Source: CAYRML01 sp050942825
Lineage (GTDB): Bacteria; Bacillota; Dehalobacteriia; UBA4068
DNA: 33,126 nucleotides
Reading direction: 5' to 3'
Assembly: GCA_050942825.1 (NCBI GenBank)
Contig: JBMNOA010000017.1
Coordinates: forward strand, 1 to 33,126
The number at the start of each line of letters is the position of its first letter. Position 1 is the stretch's first letter. Shown one piece after another: positions 9,498-18,520 of this stretch. Below the pieces are notes generated by a model. It made no database searches. It was not told the DNA's origin and saw only the letters and a list, made by a program, of their open reading frames with translations. The position numbers and the translations under genes are program-made.

Positions 9498-10379
9498 TTA
9501 TCTTTTATTACCGAAAAAGAAGATTGAAAGTACGCCGGGACCAGTGTGGGCACCTATGATTGGTCCAATATGAGTAATGATTATATCTTTGACCTTAAAT
9601 TTACTCCTGATCAAATCAGCCACATAAATGGCATCCTCTTCATAATCGCCATGCCCGATAAATACCACTTGCTCTTCCGGATTTACACAGGTCTTTTCCA
9701 TTTGTTCCACTAAAGCAGTAAGCGCTTTTTTGCGACCTCTAGCTTTGCCAACCGCAACCAAGAACCCCAAATCATCAACATGCAACACCGGCTTTATGGA
9801 TAGCATGGAAGCTAATCCAGCAACTAATAGGTTGACGCGACCACTACGGCGTAAATAATTAATATCATATAAAGTAAACCAATGGCATATTGTGCCTCGA
9901 GTTTTTTCTACCCATTCTTTTAATTGGTCTATATCAAGACCTTCTTGTTTTTTCAAAGCCGCATAATAGACAAGCATGCCCTCGCCTACTGATGTGCATA
10001 AAGAGTCAATGCAATATACTTTTCTTTCAGGATATTTTTCCATCAATTCTTGAGCAGCTATAGTAGAGGCATTATAAGTACCGCTTAAACCGGAGGAAAA
10101 AGCAATATAAAGAATATCCAGACCTTTTTGCAGATAGGGGGTAAAAAATTCCGTATATGTATAGGCGTTTATTTGGCTGGTAGTAGCCAAATCCCCAGAA
10201 GAAAGCCTTTCATAAAAATCATGAAAGCTCATCTCTCGGGCATCAGGATAATGGGTAAAATTGTCTTCACCGATTTGAAATTGCATCGGTACAACATCCA
10301 CACTCAGTTTATTTAATATCTCAACAGGCAAATCAGCAGTAGCATCTGTAATAATCACATAATCATGCAAAAATATCAC
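9498..10379 (-). CDS. DegV family fatty-acid-binding protein
   Basis: A protein of about 290 residues with the DegV layout: YVIITDATADLPVEILNKL at the N-terminus, ATTSQINAYTYTEFF at about 65-80, and FSSGLSGTYNAS at about 95-106. These segments line the fatty-acid pocket in DegV/FakB proteins, which present fatty acids to FakA kinase for incorporation into phospholipid. No fakA is visible here. The protein lies next to the FAS-II operon, which fits a lipid role. The start is not ATG: the frame begins with GTG (10377-10379), only one base after AAGGAT, whereas TTG at 10368-10370 sits about ten bases after AAGG and may be the true start. The C-terminus ends GNKR. Confidence 0.88.
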   Translation of the reverse strand: MIFLHDYVIITDATADLPVEILNKLSVDVVPMQFQIGEDNFTHYPDAREMSFHDFYERLSSGDLATTSQINAYTYTEFFTPYLQKGLDILYIAFSSGLSGTYNASTIAAQELMEKYPERKVYCIDSLCTSVGEGMLVYYAALKKQEGLDIDQLKEWVEKTRGTICHWFTLYDINYLRRSGRVNLLVAGLASMLSIKPVLHVDDLGFLVAVGKARGRKKALTALVEQMEKTCVNPEEQVVFIGHGDYEEDAIYVADLIRSKFKVKDIIITHIGPIIGAHTGPGVLSIFFFGNKR

Positions 10380-10455
10380 ATCCTTATTTTAATATACAAT
10401 AAAAATTATATCAAAATATCCGCTAGAGGTACATAGAGAAAATAAAAAAATGTAT

Positions 10456-10490
10456 AAAAAACTCATAAAATTATATTTTATGAGTTTTTT
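10456..10490 (-). terminator. Terminator of the fatty acid synthesis operon
   Basis: An inverted repeat with 15-bp arms (10456-10470 and 10476-10490) and a 5-base loop has A-rich and T-rich ends on both sides, so the minus-strand transcript ends in a U tract. It lies 22 bp beyond the accA stop codon and marks the end of the operon. Confidence 0.85.
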
Positions 10491-10511
10491 TAACTATTAA
10501 TATAAATCTAA

Positions 10512-11297
10512 CTAAATAATACTATGCAAAGATCCGATATTCCTAAATTTTTGATATCTTTTTTTCACTAATTCTCCTATAGGTAATTGTTGTTTATTTT
10601 TAATTGCTTGGATCAAATCTGCTTTAATGAGAGCAAATATTTCTTCTTTTGGTTTGTCTTCTGCGATCACTTTTTCGATAATACCAAAAGAAAATAAATC
10701 TGCTCCGGTTAATTTCAGGCACTCTGCCGCCTCCTGCATTTTTGTGGAATCCTTCCATAAAATGCTGGCACAGCCTTCAGGTGAAATAACAGAATAAATA
10801 GAATTCTCCATCATCCATACTTCATCTGCCACAGCTAAGGCTAATGCTCCGCCGCTACCACCTTCACTGATAATAATAGATATCACAGGCACTTTCAGAG
10901 TCATCATTTCAGCCAGATTTTCGGCTATAGCTTGGCCTTGTCCTCTTTCTTCGGCACCAATACCACAATAGGCACCTGCAGTATCAACCAGACAAATCAC
11001 CGGGCGAGAAAATTTCTCGGCCAATTTCATTTGCCGCAAGGCTTTACGATAGCCTTCCGGATGAGCAGAGCCAAAATTACGCATAACCTTTTCTTTGGTA
11101 TCATGGCCTTTTTCTATGGAAAGTATCGTCACTGGTGTATCATCCAGAAAAGCCAGACCAGCTACAATCGCCTTGTCATCACTAAAGCGGCGATCACCAT
11201 GCATCTCCGTAAAATCCGTAAAAATAGCTTTTATATAATCACTGGCCACTTCTCTGTCTTTCTCTCTGGCCTTGTTTACTATATCATAAGCACCCAT
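10512..11297 (-). CDS. accA: Acetyl-CoA carboxylase carboxyltransferase subunit alpha
   Basis: A 261-residue subunit that, with AccD, moves carboxyl from biotin to acetyl-CoA to make malonyl-CoA. FTEMHGDRRFSDDKAIVAGLA, RNFGSAHPEGYRKALR, VDTAGAYCGIGAEERGQG and SEGGSGGALALAVAD are the conserved AccA blocks of the crotonase-like fold. It is shorter at the N-terminus than the 319-residue E. coli protein, as is usual in Bacillota. It starts 2 bp after accD ends, and its ribosome binding site GGAGGTC (11305-11311) lies within the end of accD. It is the last gene of the fab/acc operon. Confidence 0.96.
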   Translation of the reverse strand: MGAYDIVNKAREKDREVASDYIKAIFTDFTEMHGDRRFSDDKAIVAGLAFLDDTPVTILSIEKGHDTKEKVMRNFGSAHPEGYRKALRQMKLAEKFSRPVICLVDTAGAYCGIGAEERGQGQAIAENLAEMMTLKVPVISIIISEGGSGGALALAVADEVWMMENSIYSVISPEGCASILWKDSTKMQEAAECLKLTGADLFSFGIIEKVIAEDKPKEEIFALIKADLIQAIKNKQQLPIGELVKKRYQKFRNIGSLHSII

Positions 11298-11299
11298 AT

Positions 11300-12163
11300 T
11301 TATTGACCTCCACTTTTATGCAATGCCAGTAATCTGGTGAGATATTCCTTCTGATCTTTACGTGCTACAATCTCATCGATAAACCCCTTCTCCAACAGCA
11401 ATTCTGCTCTTTGGAAGTCTGCCGGCAATTTCTGCCTGATAGTTTGCTCAATCACTCTGGGACCGGCAAAACCGATCAAAGCCTTGGGCTCAGATAATAT
11501 TATATCACCCAGCATGGCAAAGCTGGCTGTGACACCACCTGTAGTAGGGTCGGTCAAAAAAGAAATAAAAAGATTACCGGCATCACTGTGCAATTTCACA
11601 GCTCCGCTGGTTTTGGCCATTTGCATCAAAGAATACATACCCTCTTGCATTCTGGCTCCTCCGGATACAGCAAAACCCAATACCGGCAAGCTATTTTCCA
11701 TAGCATGCTCAAAAAGACGGGTGATCTTTTCTCCCACAACGGTACCCATACTACCCATCATAAAGTTTGATTCCATCACAAACAAAGCGCAAGGATAGCT
11801 GCCTATTTCACAAAGGCCGCAGATAACCGCTTCATTTTCAGCACTTTTGAGATGGGAATGCTGCAGCTTGCTTTCATATCCGGGAAAATCAATGAGATTT
11901 TTGGATGTTAGCTCTTTATCATGCTCAACAAAGGTTCCTTTATCAGCGATCATATGGATTCTTTGACGAGCATTGATGCGGAAATGATGCCCGCATAAAT
12001 TACAAACATAAAGATTCTCTTCCAGATCAGAGACGAATATCATCTTTTTGCAAGCAGGGCACATAGTACACATCTCATCGGGAATATTTGGTTTGGATTG
12101 CTGATTAAAAACAGTAATCTCCAAATTACTTTTAGCTTTCTTAAAGAGATTTTTATTCAACAT
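11300..12163 (-). CDS. accD: Acetyl-CoA carboxylase carboxyltransferase subunit beta
   Basis: A 287-residue partner of AccA. An N-terminal zinc ribbon has Cys35, Cys38, Cys54 and Cys57 (C-x2-C-x15-C-x2-C). The carboxyltransferase domain follows, with AVSGGARMQEGMYSLMQMAK and FLTDPTTGGVTASFAMLGD and the GFAGPRVIEQT block. Length and order are normal for AccD. ATG at 12161-12163 lies 3 bp after the accC stop, which fits translational coupling within the operon. Confidence 0.96.
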   Translation of the reverse strand: MLNKNLFKKAKSNLEITVFNQQSKPNIPDEMCTMCPACKKMIFVSDLEENLYVCNLCGHHFRINARQRIHMIADKGTFVEHDKELTSKNLIDFPGYESKLQHSHLKSAENEAVICGLCEIGSYPCALFVMESNFMMGSMGTVVGEKITRLFEHAMENSLPVLGFAVSGGARMQEGMYSLMQMAKTSGAVKLHSDAGNLFISFLTDPTTGGVTASFAMLGDIILSEPKALIGFAGPRVIEQTIRQKLPADFQRAELLLEKGFIDEIVARKDQKEYLTRLLALHKSGGQ

Positions 12164-12166
12164 AGA

Positions 12167-13510
12167 TTAACCCCTCTTTGACAGGAAATCTGTCGTATAG
12201 CTTCCCGATATAAAATCGGGATCCTGTAATATTTCCAATTGAAATTCCACATTGTTTTCTATACCATTAGTGACAATTTCTCCCATAGCAACCTGCATTT
12301 TACGTATTGCTTGCTCGCGAGTATTGGCGTGTACAATTAACTTTGCTATCATAGAGTCATAAAAAGGCGGTATAACATAATCTTGATAGATAGCGCTGTC
12401 AAAACGGACACCGGGACCGCCGGGAATATGCAATACCTTGATTCTGCCACAACTGGGAGCAAAGTTTTTTGCCGGATCTTCGGCATTGATACGGCACTCT
12501 ATGGCATGACCCCTAATTTCTACATCATCTTGAGTAAAATCGAGCGGCTGCCCCAAAGCAATTTTGATTTGCCATTTGACAATATCGATACCTGTAACCA
12601 TCTCAGTAACTGGATGTTCTACCTGCAAGCGGGTATTCATCTCCATAAAATAAAAATTGCCGCTTTTATCATATAAAAATTCAATGGTGCCCGCTCCCTC
12701 ATAGCCTGCGGCTTTAGCAGCTTTAGCTGAGACTTCCGTCATTTTTTGCCGCACTTCTGAGGAAATTACCGGTGAAGGACTTTCTTCGAGTACCTTTTGA
12801 TTGCGTCTCTGTATCGAACATTCTCGTTCCCCCAAACAGACAACATTACCGAATTTGTCAGCAAGTATTTGCATCTCTATATGTTTTACAGGATATAAAA
12901 ATTTTTCCATATAAACAGCACCATCGCCAAAGGCATTTTTAGCCTCAGTAGAAGCTGTCATAAACGCATTATTAAATTCCTCGACTTTAGTCACCAAACG
13001 TATACCGCGGCCGCCACCGCCGGCTCTGGCTTTAATCAAAAGCGGATAACCTATTTTATCCGCTTCACTTTTAGCTTTCACAATATCATCGAATGTATAA
13101 CAGACATCACAACCGTCCACCACTGGGACGCCGGCTTTTTTCATAGTTCTTTTAGCCTCATCCTTATCACCCATTTTAGCTATCACTTGAGCGGAAGGTC
13201 CGATAAAAACAATATTACATTGCTCGCAAAGAGCAACAAATTTAGCATTCTCTGATAATAACCCATAACCGGGATGTATTGCTTGAGCACCGCTTATGGC
13301 CGCTACAGATAGTATTGAGGTCATATTCAGATAGCTATCTACCACAGAAGCAGGTCCGATACAATAGCTTTCGTCTGCCAAAGTGACATGAAGAGAATCT
13401 CTGTCCGCCTCCGAAAAAACAGCTACGGTAGAGATACCCATTTCTTTACAAGCACGAATTATTCTAACGGCTATTTCTCCTCTATTTGCTATTAATATTT
13501 TTGAGAACAA
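12167..13510 (-). CDS. accC: Biotin carboxylase subunit of acetyl-CoA carboxylase
   Basis: A 447-residue ATP-grasp enzyme that carboxylates biotin on AccB. FSKILIANRGEIAVRIIRAC, the glycine loop AGGGGRGIR, and EMNTRLQVEHPVTEM are diagnostic. It resembles the N-terminal third of the pyruvate carboxylase encoded nearby but is a free-standing protein adjacent to accB and accD, which fixes its role. The start codon is TTG (13508-13510), with AAGGGGTG upstream; the fabZ stop lies 3 bp before it. Confidence 0.95.
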   Translation of the reverse strand: MFSKILIANRGEIAVRIIRACKEMGISTVAVFSEADRDSLHVTLADESYCIGPASVVDSYLNMTSILSVAAISGAQAIHPGYGLLSENAKFVALCEQCNIVFIGPSAQVIAKMGDKDEAKRTMKKAGVPVVDGCDVCYTFDDIVKAKSEADKIGYPLLIKARAGGGGRGIRLVTKVEEFNNAFMTASTEAKNAFGDGAVYMEKFLYPVKHIEMQILADKFGNVVCLGERECSIQRRNQKVLEESPSPVISSEVRQKMTEVSAKAAKAAGYEGAGTIEFLYDKSGNFYFMEMNTRLQVEHPVTEMVTGIDIVKWQIKIALGQPLDFTQDDVEIRGHAIECRINAEDPAKNFAPSCGRIKVLHIPGGPGVRFDSAIYQDYVIPPFYDSMIAKLIVHANTREQAIRKMQVAMGEIVTNGIENNVEFQLEILQDPDFISGSYTTDFLSKRG

Positions 13511-13513
13511 GCT

Positions 13514-13930
13514 CTACACCCCTTTTACAAGCGCAAATGAAAATTCCCCTGATACGCAAAGCTTGCCATTGACATAACCTTTGCCTTTGGCAAAATAAAA
13601 CGGTTCTTTGACTTTGACTATTTCACATTCCAGCTCCATGGTATCACCAGGTACGACCTTATTTTTAAATCTAACATTATTCAGACCTGTATAATAAGGT
13701 GTAGCACTGTCTATGCCATCAGCCAGCAAAACGCAACAAGTTTGGGCCATGATCTCACATTGAATCACACCAGGAACGACCGGCATACCAGGGAAATGAC
13801 CCTTTAAGAACCATTCGTCGCCATTAATATGAAATTTACCGTAAGCTTTGCCATCTTCCACATAAGCCTCATCTATCAAAAGCATAGGCTCTCTATGCGG
13901 CAATATTTTTTTTATTTCATTTTTATTCAT
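13514..13930 (-). CDS. fabZ: 3-hydroxyacyl-ACP dehydratase
   Basis: A 138-residue hot-dog-fold dehydratase that removes water from 3-hydroxyacyl-ACP in each elongation cycle. KKILPHREPMLLID and GHFPGMPVVPGVIQCE are diagnostic; the catalytic pair is His45 and Glu59. The frame is open 14 codons upstream, but ATG 13930 gives the standard N-terminus (MNKNEIKKILPHREP), has AGGTG six bases before it, and overlaps the accB stop by 8 bp, which suggests coupling. Confidence 0.95.
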   Translation of the reverse strand: MNKNEIKKILPHREPMLLIDEAYVEDGKAYGKFHINGDEWFLKGHFPGMPVVPGVIQCEIMAQTCCVLLADGIDSATPYYTGLNNVRFKNKVVPGDTMELECEIVKVKEPFYFAKGKGYVNGKLCVSGEFSFALVKGV

Positions 13931-14363
13931 TATTGCACCTGCGTAATTTAAATAACTCTTGGCCAAATTCAACTACCTGGCCGTTAGCCACACATATATC
14001 AACAATCTCGCCATCAGTATCAGCTGTGATTTCATTCATTAGCTTCATAGCCTCAATAATACAAAGAACATTGCCTTTTTTGACCATTTTACCCATGGAT
14101 ACAAAAGGTTCAGCATCTGGTGAAGGTGCAGCATAAAACACACCAACCATGGGGGACTTGACTTGCAGGATATCAGCATCAAGGACTTCTGCTTGTTCAA
14201 CAAAAGAATTATTATCTTGATTTTGTGGCAAAGAGATGGTCTTAGTCTCTGTTATAAACTGCCTTTCAACTCTGATTTTGGTTGCTCCCTCGCCTGTCTC
14301 AACAGCAGAAAGATCATATTTTTTGAGAATTTCGGCTAATGCCTTAACATCTTCTATTTTCAT
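13923..14363 (-). CDS. accB: Biotin carboxyl carrier protein of acetyl-CoA carboxylase
   Basis: A 146-residue carrier. The N-terminal helical region (MKIEDVKALAEILKKYDLSA) is followed by a variable linker (about 38-66) and the biotinyl domain from KSPMVGVFYAAPSPDAEPFV to the end. Biotin is attached to Lys107 in EAMKLMNEI. AAGGAG precedes the ATG. It lies between fabF and fabZ as in streptococcal and clostridial fab operons. Confidence 0.96.
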   Translation of the reverse strand: MKIEDVKALAEILKKYDLSAVETGEGATKIRVERQFITETKTISLPQNQDNNSFVEQAEVLDADILQVKSPMVGVFYAAPSPDAEPFVSMGKMVKKGNVLCIIEAMKLMNEITADTDGEIVDICVANGQVVEFGQELFKLRRCNNE

Positions 14364-14380
14364 AAGTTACTCCTTTTCGG

Positions 14381-15610
14381 CTATCTAGCTACTTTAGTAA
14401 AGGCCAAGCAAGCATTATGTCCGCCAAAACCCAATAGCATACAAAGTGAGGCATCAACAGCACATTCCCTGGCCTTATTGGGACAATAATCTAGATCACA
14501 ATCTTCATCTTTTTCTTTATATCCAATAGTAGGAGGTATTATACCATTATTCAAAGCCATAATAGAAATAATTCCTTCTACGGCTCCCGCCGCTCCCAAC
14601 ATATGACCGGTCATAGATTTAGTGGAACTAATAACAGCATCATAAGCTTTATCTCCTAAGGCTTTTTTGATAGCCAAAGTTTCCGCCTTGTCATTTAGAG
14701 GCGTGCTGGTGCCGTGTGCATTGATATATAATTGACCGCTCAAATCAAGATTAGCTTCTTTTATAGCCAGATCGATAGCATTTTTTGCACCTTCTGCTTC
14801 CGGATGGGGAGCAGTAATATGATGGGCATCGCAGGTATTTCCATAACCGGATATTTCCGCATATATGTTAGCCCCTCTTTTTAGGGCGTGTTCATACTCT
14901 TCCACAATCATTATCCCTGCACCTTCTCCCATCACAAAGCCATTTCTTCTTTTATCGAAAGGAATAGAACTGTTTAAAGGATCATTATTAGTGGTAAGGG
15001 CCATGATGTTGGTAAAACCCGCTATAGCCAAAGTCGTTATGGTTGCCTCAGCTCCTCCGGCTATGATGGCATCTGCATAACCATGCTTAATGGCTCTGAA
15101 AGCCTCACCGACTGCATGCGCACTGGTAGAGCAAGCTGTAACAACAGGCAAACACGGACCTTGAGCATTATACTTGATGGCCACTAATCCAGAGGCCATA
15201 TTAGAAATCATCATAGGAATAAAAAACGGTGACACTCTGGAAGGGCCTTTTTCAAGCAACTTAGTTTGTTCATTGATAAAGGCATTCATACCACCGACAC
15301 CAGAACCGATATAAACTCCCAGTCTTTGCGGATCTATATCCTTAAGTCCACTGTCCTCCATAGCCTGAGTGGCAGCTGCAATAGCATATTGTGCATACAA
15401 ATCTGTTTTTTTCACATCTGATTTATCTATATATAAAGTAGGGTCGAAACCCTTGACCTCGGCCGCTATTTTTACTTTGTAGTCTGTTGTATCAAATTTT
15501 GTGATATAATCAATGCCGCATGTACCGTTAATAAGATTATGCCAAGATGTAGGCAAATCATTACCAACAGGACAAACCACACCCATACCGGTCACCACAA
15601 CTCTGCGCAT
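14381..15610 (-). CDS. fabF: 3-oxoacyl-ACP synthase II
   Basis: A 409-residue elongation condensing enzyme (KAS II). The catalytic triad is Cys160 (VVTACSTSAHAVGEA), His299 (INAHGTSTPLND) and His336 (KSMTGHMLGAAGAVEG). The N-terminal RRVVVTGMGVVCPVG and the C-terminal GFGGHNACLAF are standard. A GGGGGTATTT stretch precedes the ATG. As the operon has FabK and no recognisable fabM or fabA in the window, how unsaturated chains are made is not visible here. Confidence 0.96.
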   Translation of the reverse strand: MRRVVVTGMGVVCPVGNDLPTSWHNLINGTCGIDYITKFDTTDYKVKIAAEVKGFDPTLYIDKSDVKKTDLYAQYAIAAATQAMEDSGLKDIDPQRLGVYIGSGVGGMNAFINEQTKLLEKGPSRVSPFFIPMMISNMASGLVAIKYNAQGPCLPVVTACSTSAHAVGEAFRAIKHGYADAIIAGGAEATITTLAIAGFTNIMALTTNNDPLNSSIPFDKRRNGFVMGEGAGIMIVEEYEHALKRGANIYAEISGYGNTCDAHHITAPHPEAEGAKNAIDLAIKEANLDLSGQLYINAHGTSTPLNDKAETLAIKKALGDKAYDAVISSTKSMTGHMLGAAGAVEGIISIMALNNGIIPPTIGYKEKDEDCDLDYCPNKARECAVDASLCMLLGFGGHNACLAFTKVAR

Positions 15611-15634
15611 AAATACCCCCCTATCATAAGTTCT

Positions 15635-16384
15635 CTACATTGACATACCGCCGTCAACTTTTATCACTTCACCTGTAATATATCTGGAAAAGTCTGATGC
15701 TAAAAATACCGCCAAATTCGCGATATCTGTAACTTCGCCCAATCTTTTCATGGGAATTTTAGCTATATAATCATTTTTCTGTTTATCGGAAAGTTTAGCT
15801 GTCATATCAGTCTGGATAAATCCGGGGGCAATAGCATTGCAGGTAATATTTCTACCGCCTAATTCCTTGGCAATGGATTTAGTCAAACCTATAAGCCCGG
15901 CTTTAGCTGAGGAATAATTAGCCTGACCGGCATTACCTGACAGCCCCACGACCGAGGTGATATTGATTATGCTTCCGGCACGCTTTCTGATAAAGTAAGG
16001 ATAAGTATGCTTGATCATGTTGAATGCTCCTTTTAAGTTGATATCAAGCACTCTGTCAAAATCGGCTTCTTCCATTTGAAATACTAGTTTATCAGAGGTA
16101 ATGCCAGCATTGTTGACTAAAATGTCTATTGAGCCAAAATCTGTTATTATTTGTGCGACTGTCTCTTTAACTTTGGCAAAATCAGAAACATCACATTTAT
16201 AGCTTTTGGACTTAACAGCATAGTTACTTACTATTTGACAAACCTCTTGGGCTGCTTGTTGGTTACCGCCGTATATTACGACAATATCGGCTCCGTTTTC
16301 GGCCATCTTTAAAGCAATGGCCCTGCCAATACCACGGGAACCGCCCGTAATAACAGCCACCTTGTTCTTAAGCATACCATCCAT
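15635..16384 (-). CDS. fabG: 3-oxoacyl-ACP reductase
   Basis: A 249-residue short-chain dehydrogenase using NADPH to reduce 3-oxoacyl-ACP. It has the nucleotide-binding TGGSRGIG, NNAG (91-94), catalytic Ser144, Tyr157 and Lys161 (YSSAK), and the C-terminal GEVIKVDGGMSM characteristic of FabG. ATG 16384 is preceded by AAAGGAG at good spacing; an internal ATG three codons later is possible but lacks that spacing. It starts 3 bp after the fabD stop. Confidence 0.95.
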   Translation of the reverse strand: MDGMLKNKVAVITGGSRGIGRAIALKMAENGADIVVIYGGNQQAAQEVCQIVSNYAVKSKSYKCDVSDFAKVKETVAQIITDFGSIDILVNNAGITSDKLVFQMEEADFDRVLDINLKGAFNMIKHTYPYFIRKRAGSIINITSVVGLSGNAGQANYSSAKAGLIGLTKSIAKELGGRNITCNAIAPGFIQTDMTAKLSDKQKNDYIAKIPMKRLGEVTDIANLAVFLASDFSRYITGEVIKVDGGMSM

Positions 16385-16387
16385 GAT

Positions 16388-17302
16388 TTAATCTCCTTTT
16401 AAAGCCTCAAGCGTTTTTTGAAGACTTTTACTATCTTCTACATTAAAGACTCTTAGTCCTGCAGATATTTTTTTAATCAAACCGCCAAGGGTTTTTCCTG
16501 CTCCCACTTCAATAAAAGTATCATAACCGTCTGCAAGCATATTTTCTATAGTTTTTTGCCATAAAACAGGGCTGATAACCTGTTTTGCCAGCAAATCTTT
16601 GCCATTTTTATACGGAAGTGCCGTAACATTACTGTAAACAGGTATGTGAGGCGGATTAAAAGATATTTCATCCAGCTCTCTGACTAGATTTTCCGCTGCT
16701 TCTTGCATAAAAGGCGAATGAAAAGCACCGTTTACGGCTAATTTCATAGCCTTGCCACCTGCTTGTGCCACACGATCGGCATATTCTGTTAATTGAGCTT
16801 CATCTCCCGCCACAACCAATTGTCCAGGACAATTATAATTGACAGCATAGACTCGATCAAATTCAGCACATATTGCCTCTACCTGCTCATTTGCCAGTCT
16901 TAAGATCGCCATCATAGAGCCATTGTTTTTTTCGGCAGCTTGCTGCATATATTGAGCCCTTTTACAAGTAAGAGCAAAAGCATCCTCATAAGACATGATA
17001 CCGCTAAAGGCTAAGGCGGGAAGTTCACCTAAAGAAAACCCAGCCGCACCGGCAGCTGTTATGTCATTTTCGGCCAGGGCAGCCGCACAAGCCAAATCAA
17101 CTGTGAATAAAGCAGGCTGGGTATTAATCGTTTGTGATAATTCTTCTTTAGAAGCCTCAAAGCACTGACGAGAAGTGCCCGGACGAATTCTGTCCGCCAT
17201 AGCAAATACTGCTCTGGCCGCCTGAGAATTTTCCCACAGATCTTTACCCATACCGCTATATTGCGCACCCTGTCCTGCAAATACCAATACTATTTTAGCC
17301 AT
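16388..17302 (-). CDS. fabD: Malonyl-CoA:ACP transacylase
   Basis: A 304-residue enzyme that loads malonate onto ACP. VFAGQGAQYSGMGKDL is the standard N-terminus. The nucleophile is Ser90 and the catalytic His is 195 (NGAFHSPFM); Arg115 binds the malonyl carboxylate. The residue before Ser90 is Phe (GFSLGE), where most FabD proteins have His (GHSLGE), a small but notable change in the nucleophile elbow. It overlaps fabK by 13 bp. Confidence 0.95.
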   Translation of the reverse strand: MAKIVLVFAGQGAQYSGMGKDLWENSQAARAVFAMADRIRPGTSRQCFEASKEELSQTINTQPALFTVDLACAAALAENDITAAGAAGFSLGELPALAFSGIMSYEDAFALTCKRAQYMQQAAEKNNGSMMAILRLANEQVEAICAEFDRVYAVNYNCPGQLVVAGDEAQLTEYADRVAQAGGKAMKLAVNGAFHSPFMQEAAENLVRELDEISFNPPHIPVYSNVTALPYKNGKDLLAKQVISPVLWQKTIENMLADGYDTFIEVGAGKTLGGLIKKISAGLRVFNVEDSKSLQKTLEALKGD

Positions 17303-18237
17303 TTTGCTGCACCGCCTAAAATTTCTTCCGCCTCGCTAAATACTTCGTTTATAATCTCTTGAGCGCTTTGTTCAACTTTGACCATGCCGGCAATCTGACC
17401 GGCCATAAAACAACCATTTTTTTCATCGCCCTCTTTAACGGCTAAGCGCAATGCGCCAGATCCCAAAGCCTCTAGCTCTTCATTAGATATACTGGAATCA
17501 TATTCATTGGCAAAAAAATTATTAGAAAAATTGTTTTTTAAGGAACGTACCGGATGGCCCAATCTTCGTCCGGTTACGATAGTATCGATATCTTTGGCTT
17601 TAAGAACTCTTCTTTTATAATTCTCATGTATGTTACATTCACGGGCTAATAAAAAACGTGTGCCCATTTGTACTCCTACAGCACCTAGTATCAAAGATGC
17701 TGCCAGACCCCTACCGTCACCAATACCTCCGGCTGCAATTACAGGAATCTTGACCGCATCGCAAACCTGAGGCACTAAAACCATAGTTGTCAGATCACCA
17801 ATATGGCCGCCGGCTTCACCGCCTTCGGCAATCACCGCATCGGCTCCGGCCCTTTCCACCATTTTGGCCAAACCGCTCGAAGGAATAACAGGTATTACCT
17901 TAATACCCGCGGTTTTCCAAGCAGCAATATATTTACTGGGATTACCCGCACCTGTAGTCACAACCGATATTTTTTCCTCAACTACCAGAGCTGCTATTTC
18001 TTCGGCGCTGGGACTCATAAGCATAATATTGACACCAAAAGGCTTATCGGTCAGATCCTTGACTTTTCTAATCTCCTGGCGCACATATTCCGCAGGAGCA
18101 TTGGCCGCCGCAATCAATCCCAACCCTCCGGCATTAGAGACGGCAGCAGCTAAAGAAGCATCAGCTACCCAAGCCATGCCGCCCTGAATAACCGGGTATT
18201 TAATATTTAACATATCACAAAGAGAGGTTTTTATCAT
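17290..18237 (-). CDS. fabK: FMN-dependent enoyl-ACP reductase II
   Basis: A 315-residue TIM-barrel flavoprotein of the nitronate monooxygenase superfamily that reduces trans-2-enoyl-ACP. YPVIQGGMAWVADASLAAAVS and AEGGEAGGHIGD are typical; His145 corresponds to the catalytic His of pneumococcal FabK. Position between acpP and fabD in a complete FAS-II operon distinguishes it from nitronate monooxygenase. FabK enzymes are known to be insensitive to triclosan, and no fabI is visible in the window. GAAGGCG precedes the ATG. Confidence 0.94.
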   Translation of the reverse strand: MIKTSLCDMLNIKYPVIQGGMAWVADASLAAAVSNAGGLGLIAAANAPAEYVRQEIRKVKDLTDKPFGVNIMLMSPSAEEIAALVVEEKISVVTTGAGNPSKYIAAWKTAGIKVIPVIPSSGLAKMVERAGADAVIAEGGEAGGHIGDLTTMVLVPQVCDAVKIPVIAAGGIGDGRGLAASLILGAVGVQMGTRFLLARECNIHENYKRRVLKAKDIDTIVTGRRLGHPVRSLKNNFSNNFFANEYDSSISNEELEALGSGALRLAVKEGDEKNGCFMAGQIAGMVKVEQSAQEIINEVFSEAEEILGGAAKWLK

Positions 18238-18262
18238 ATTATTCGCCTTCTTTAAAGAAGTA

Positions 18263-18481
18263 TTAACGAGATTTTTCTATAAGAGCAACGATATCTGCTA
18301 CTGTTTTCAGCTCCTCGTTCAGCTCAATAGTAACACCGAACTCATCTTCGAAGTTCATGATCAACTCCACTGTATCCAAGGAGTCCAAACCCATTTCTTC
18401 AAATGTGCTTTCGCTGGTGATTTCAGAAGCATCCAATTCTTTATATTCGGCCAAAATTTCTATTACTTTTTCTAATATCAT
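18263..18481 (-). CDS. acpP: Acyl carrier protein
   Basis: A small acidic four-helix carrier, 72 residues from the chosen start. The phosphopantetheine attachment Ser is in GLDSLD (Ser34 from the chosen start), followed by VELIMNFEDEFGV. The frame extends five codons upstream to another ATG, but those codons contain GGAGG (18490-18494), which sits 8 bases before ATG 18479-18481 and has nothing similar ahead of the upstream ATG. The shorter start is therefore preferred. It lies between fabH and fabK, in the usual place. Confidence 0.95.
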   Translation of the reverse strand: MILEKVIEILAEYKELDASEITSESTFEEMGLDSLDTVELIMNFEDEFGVTIELNEELKTVADIVALIEKSR

Positions 18482-18520
18482 TTCTTTTTCCTCCATTTTT
18501 TTATTATTTAATAAATTACT

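Noticed and set aside
10932..11306. A 124-codon plus-strand frame over accA
   Set aside because: It is entirely antisense to a conserved gene and its product resembles no family; a chance shadow frame.
18482..18496. Longer acpP start five codons upstream
   Set aside because: Those codons contain the GGAGG that is correctly spaced for the downstream ATG, and no ribosome binding site precedes the upstream ATG.
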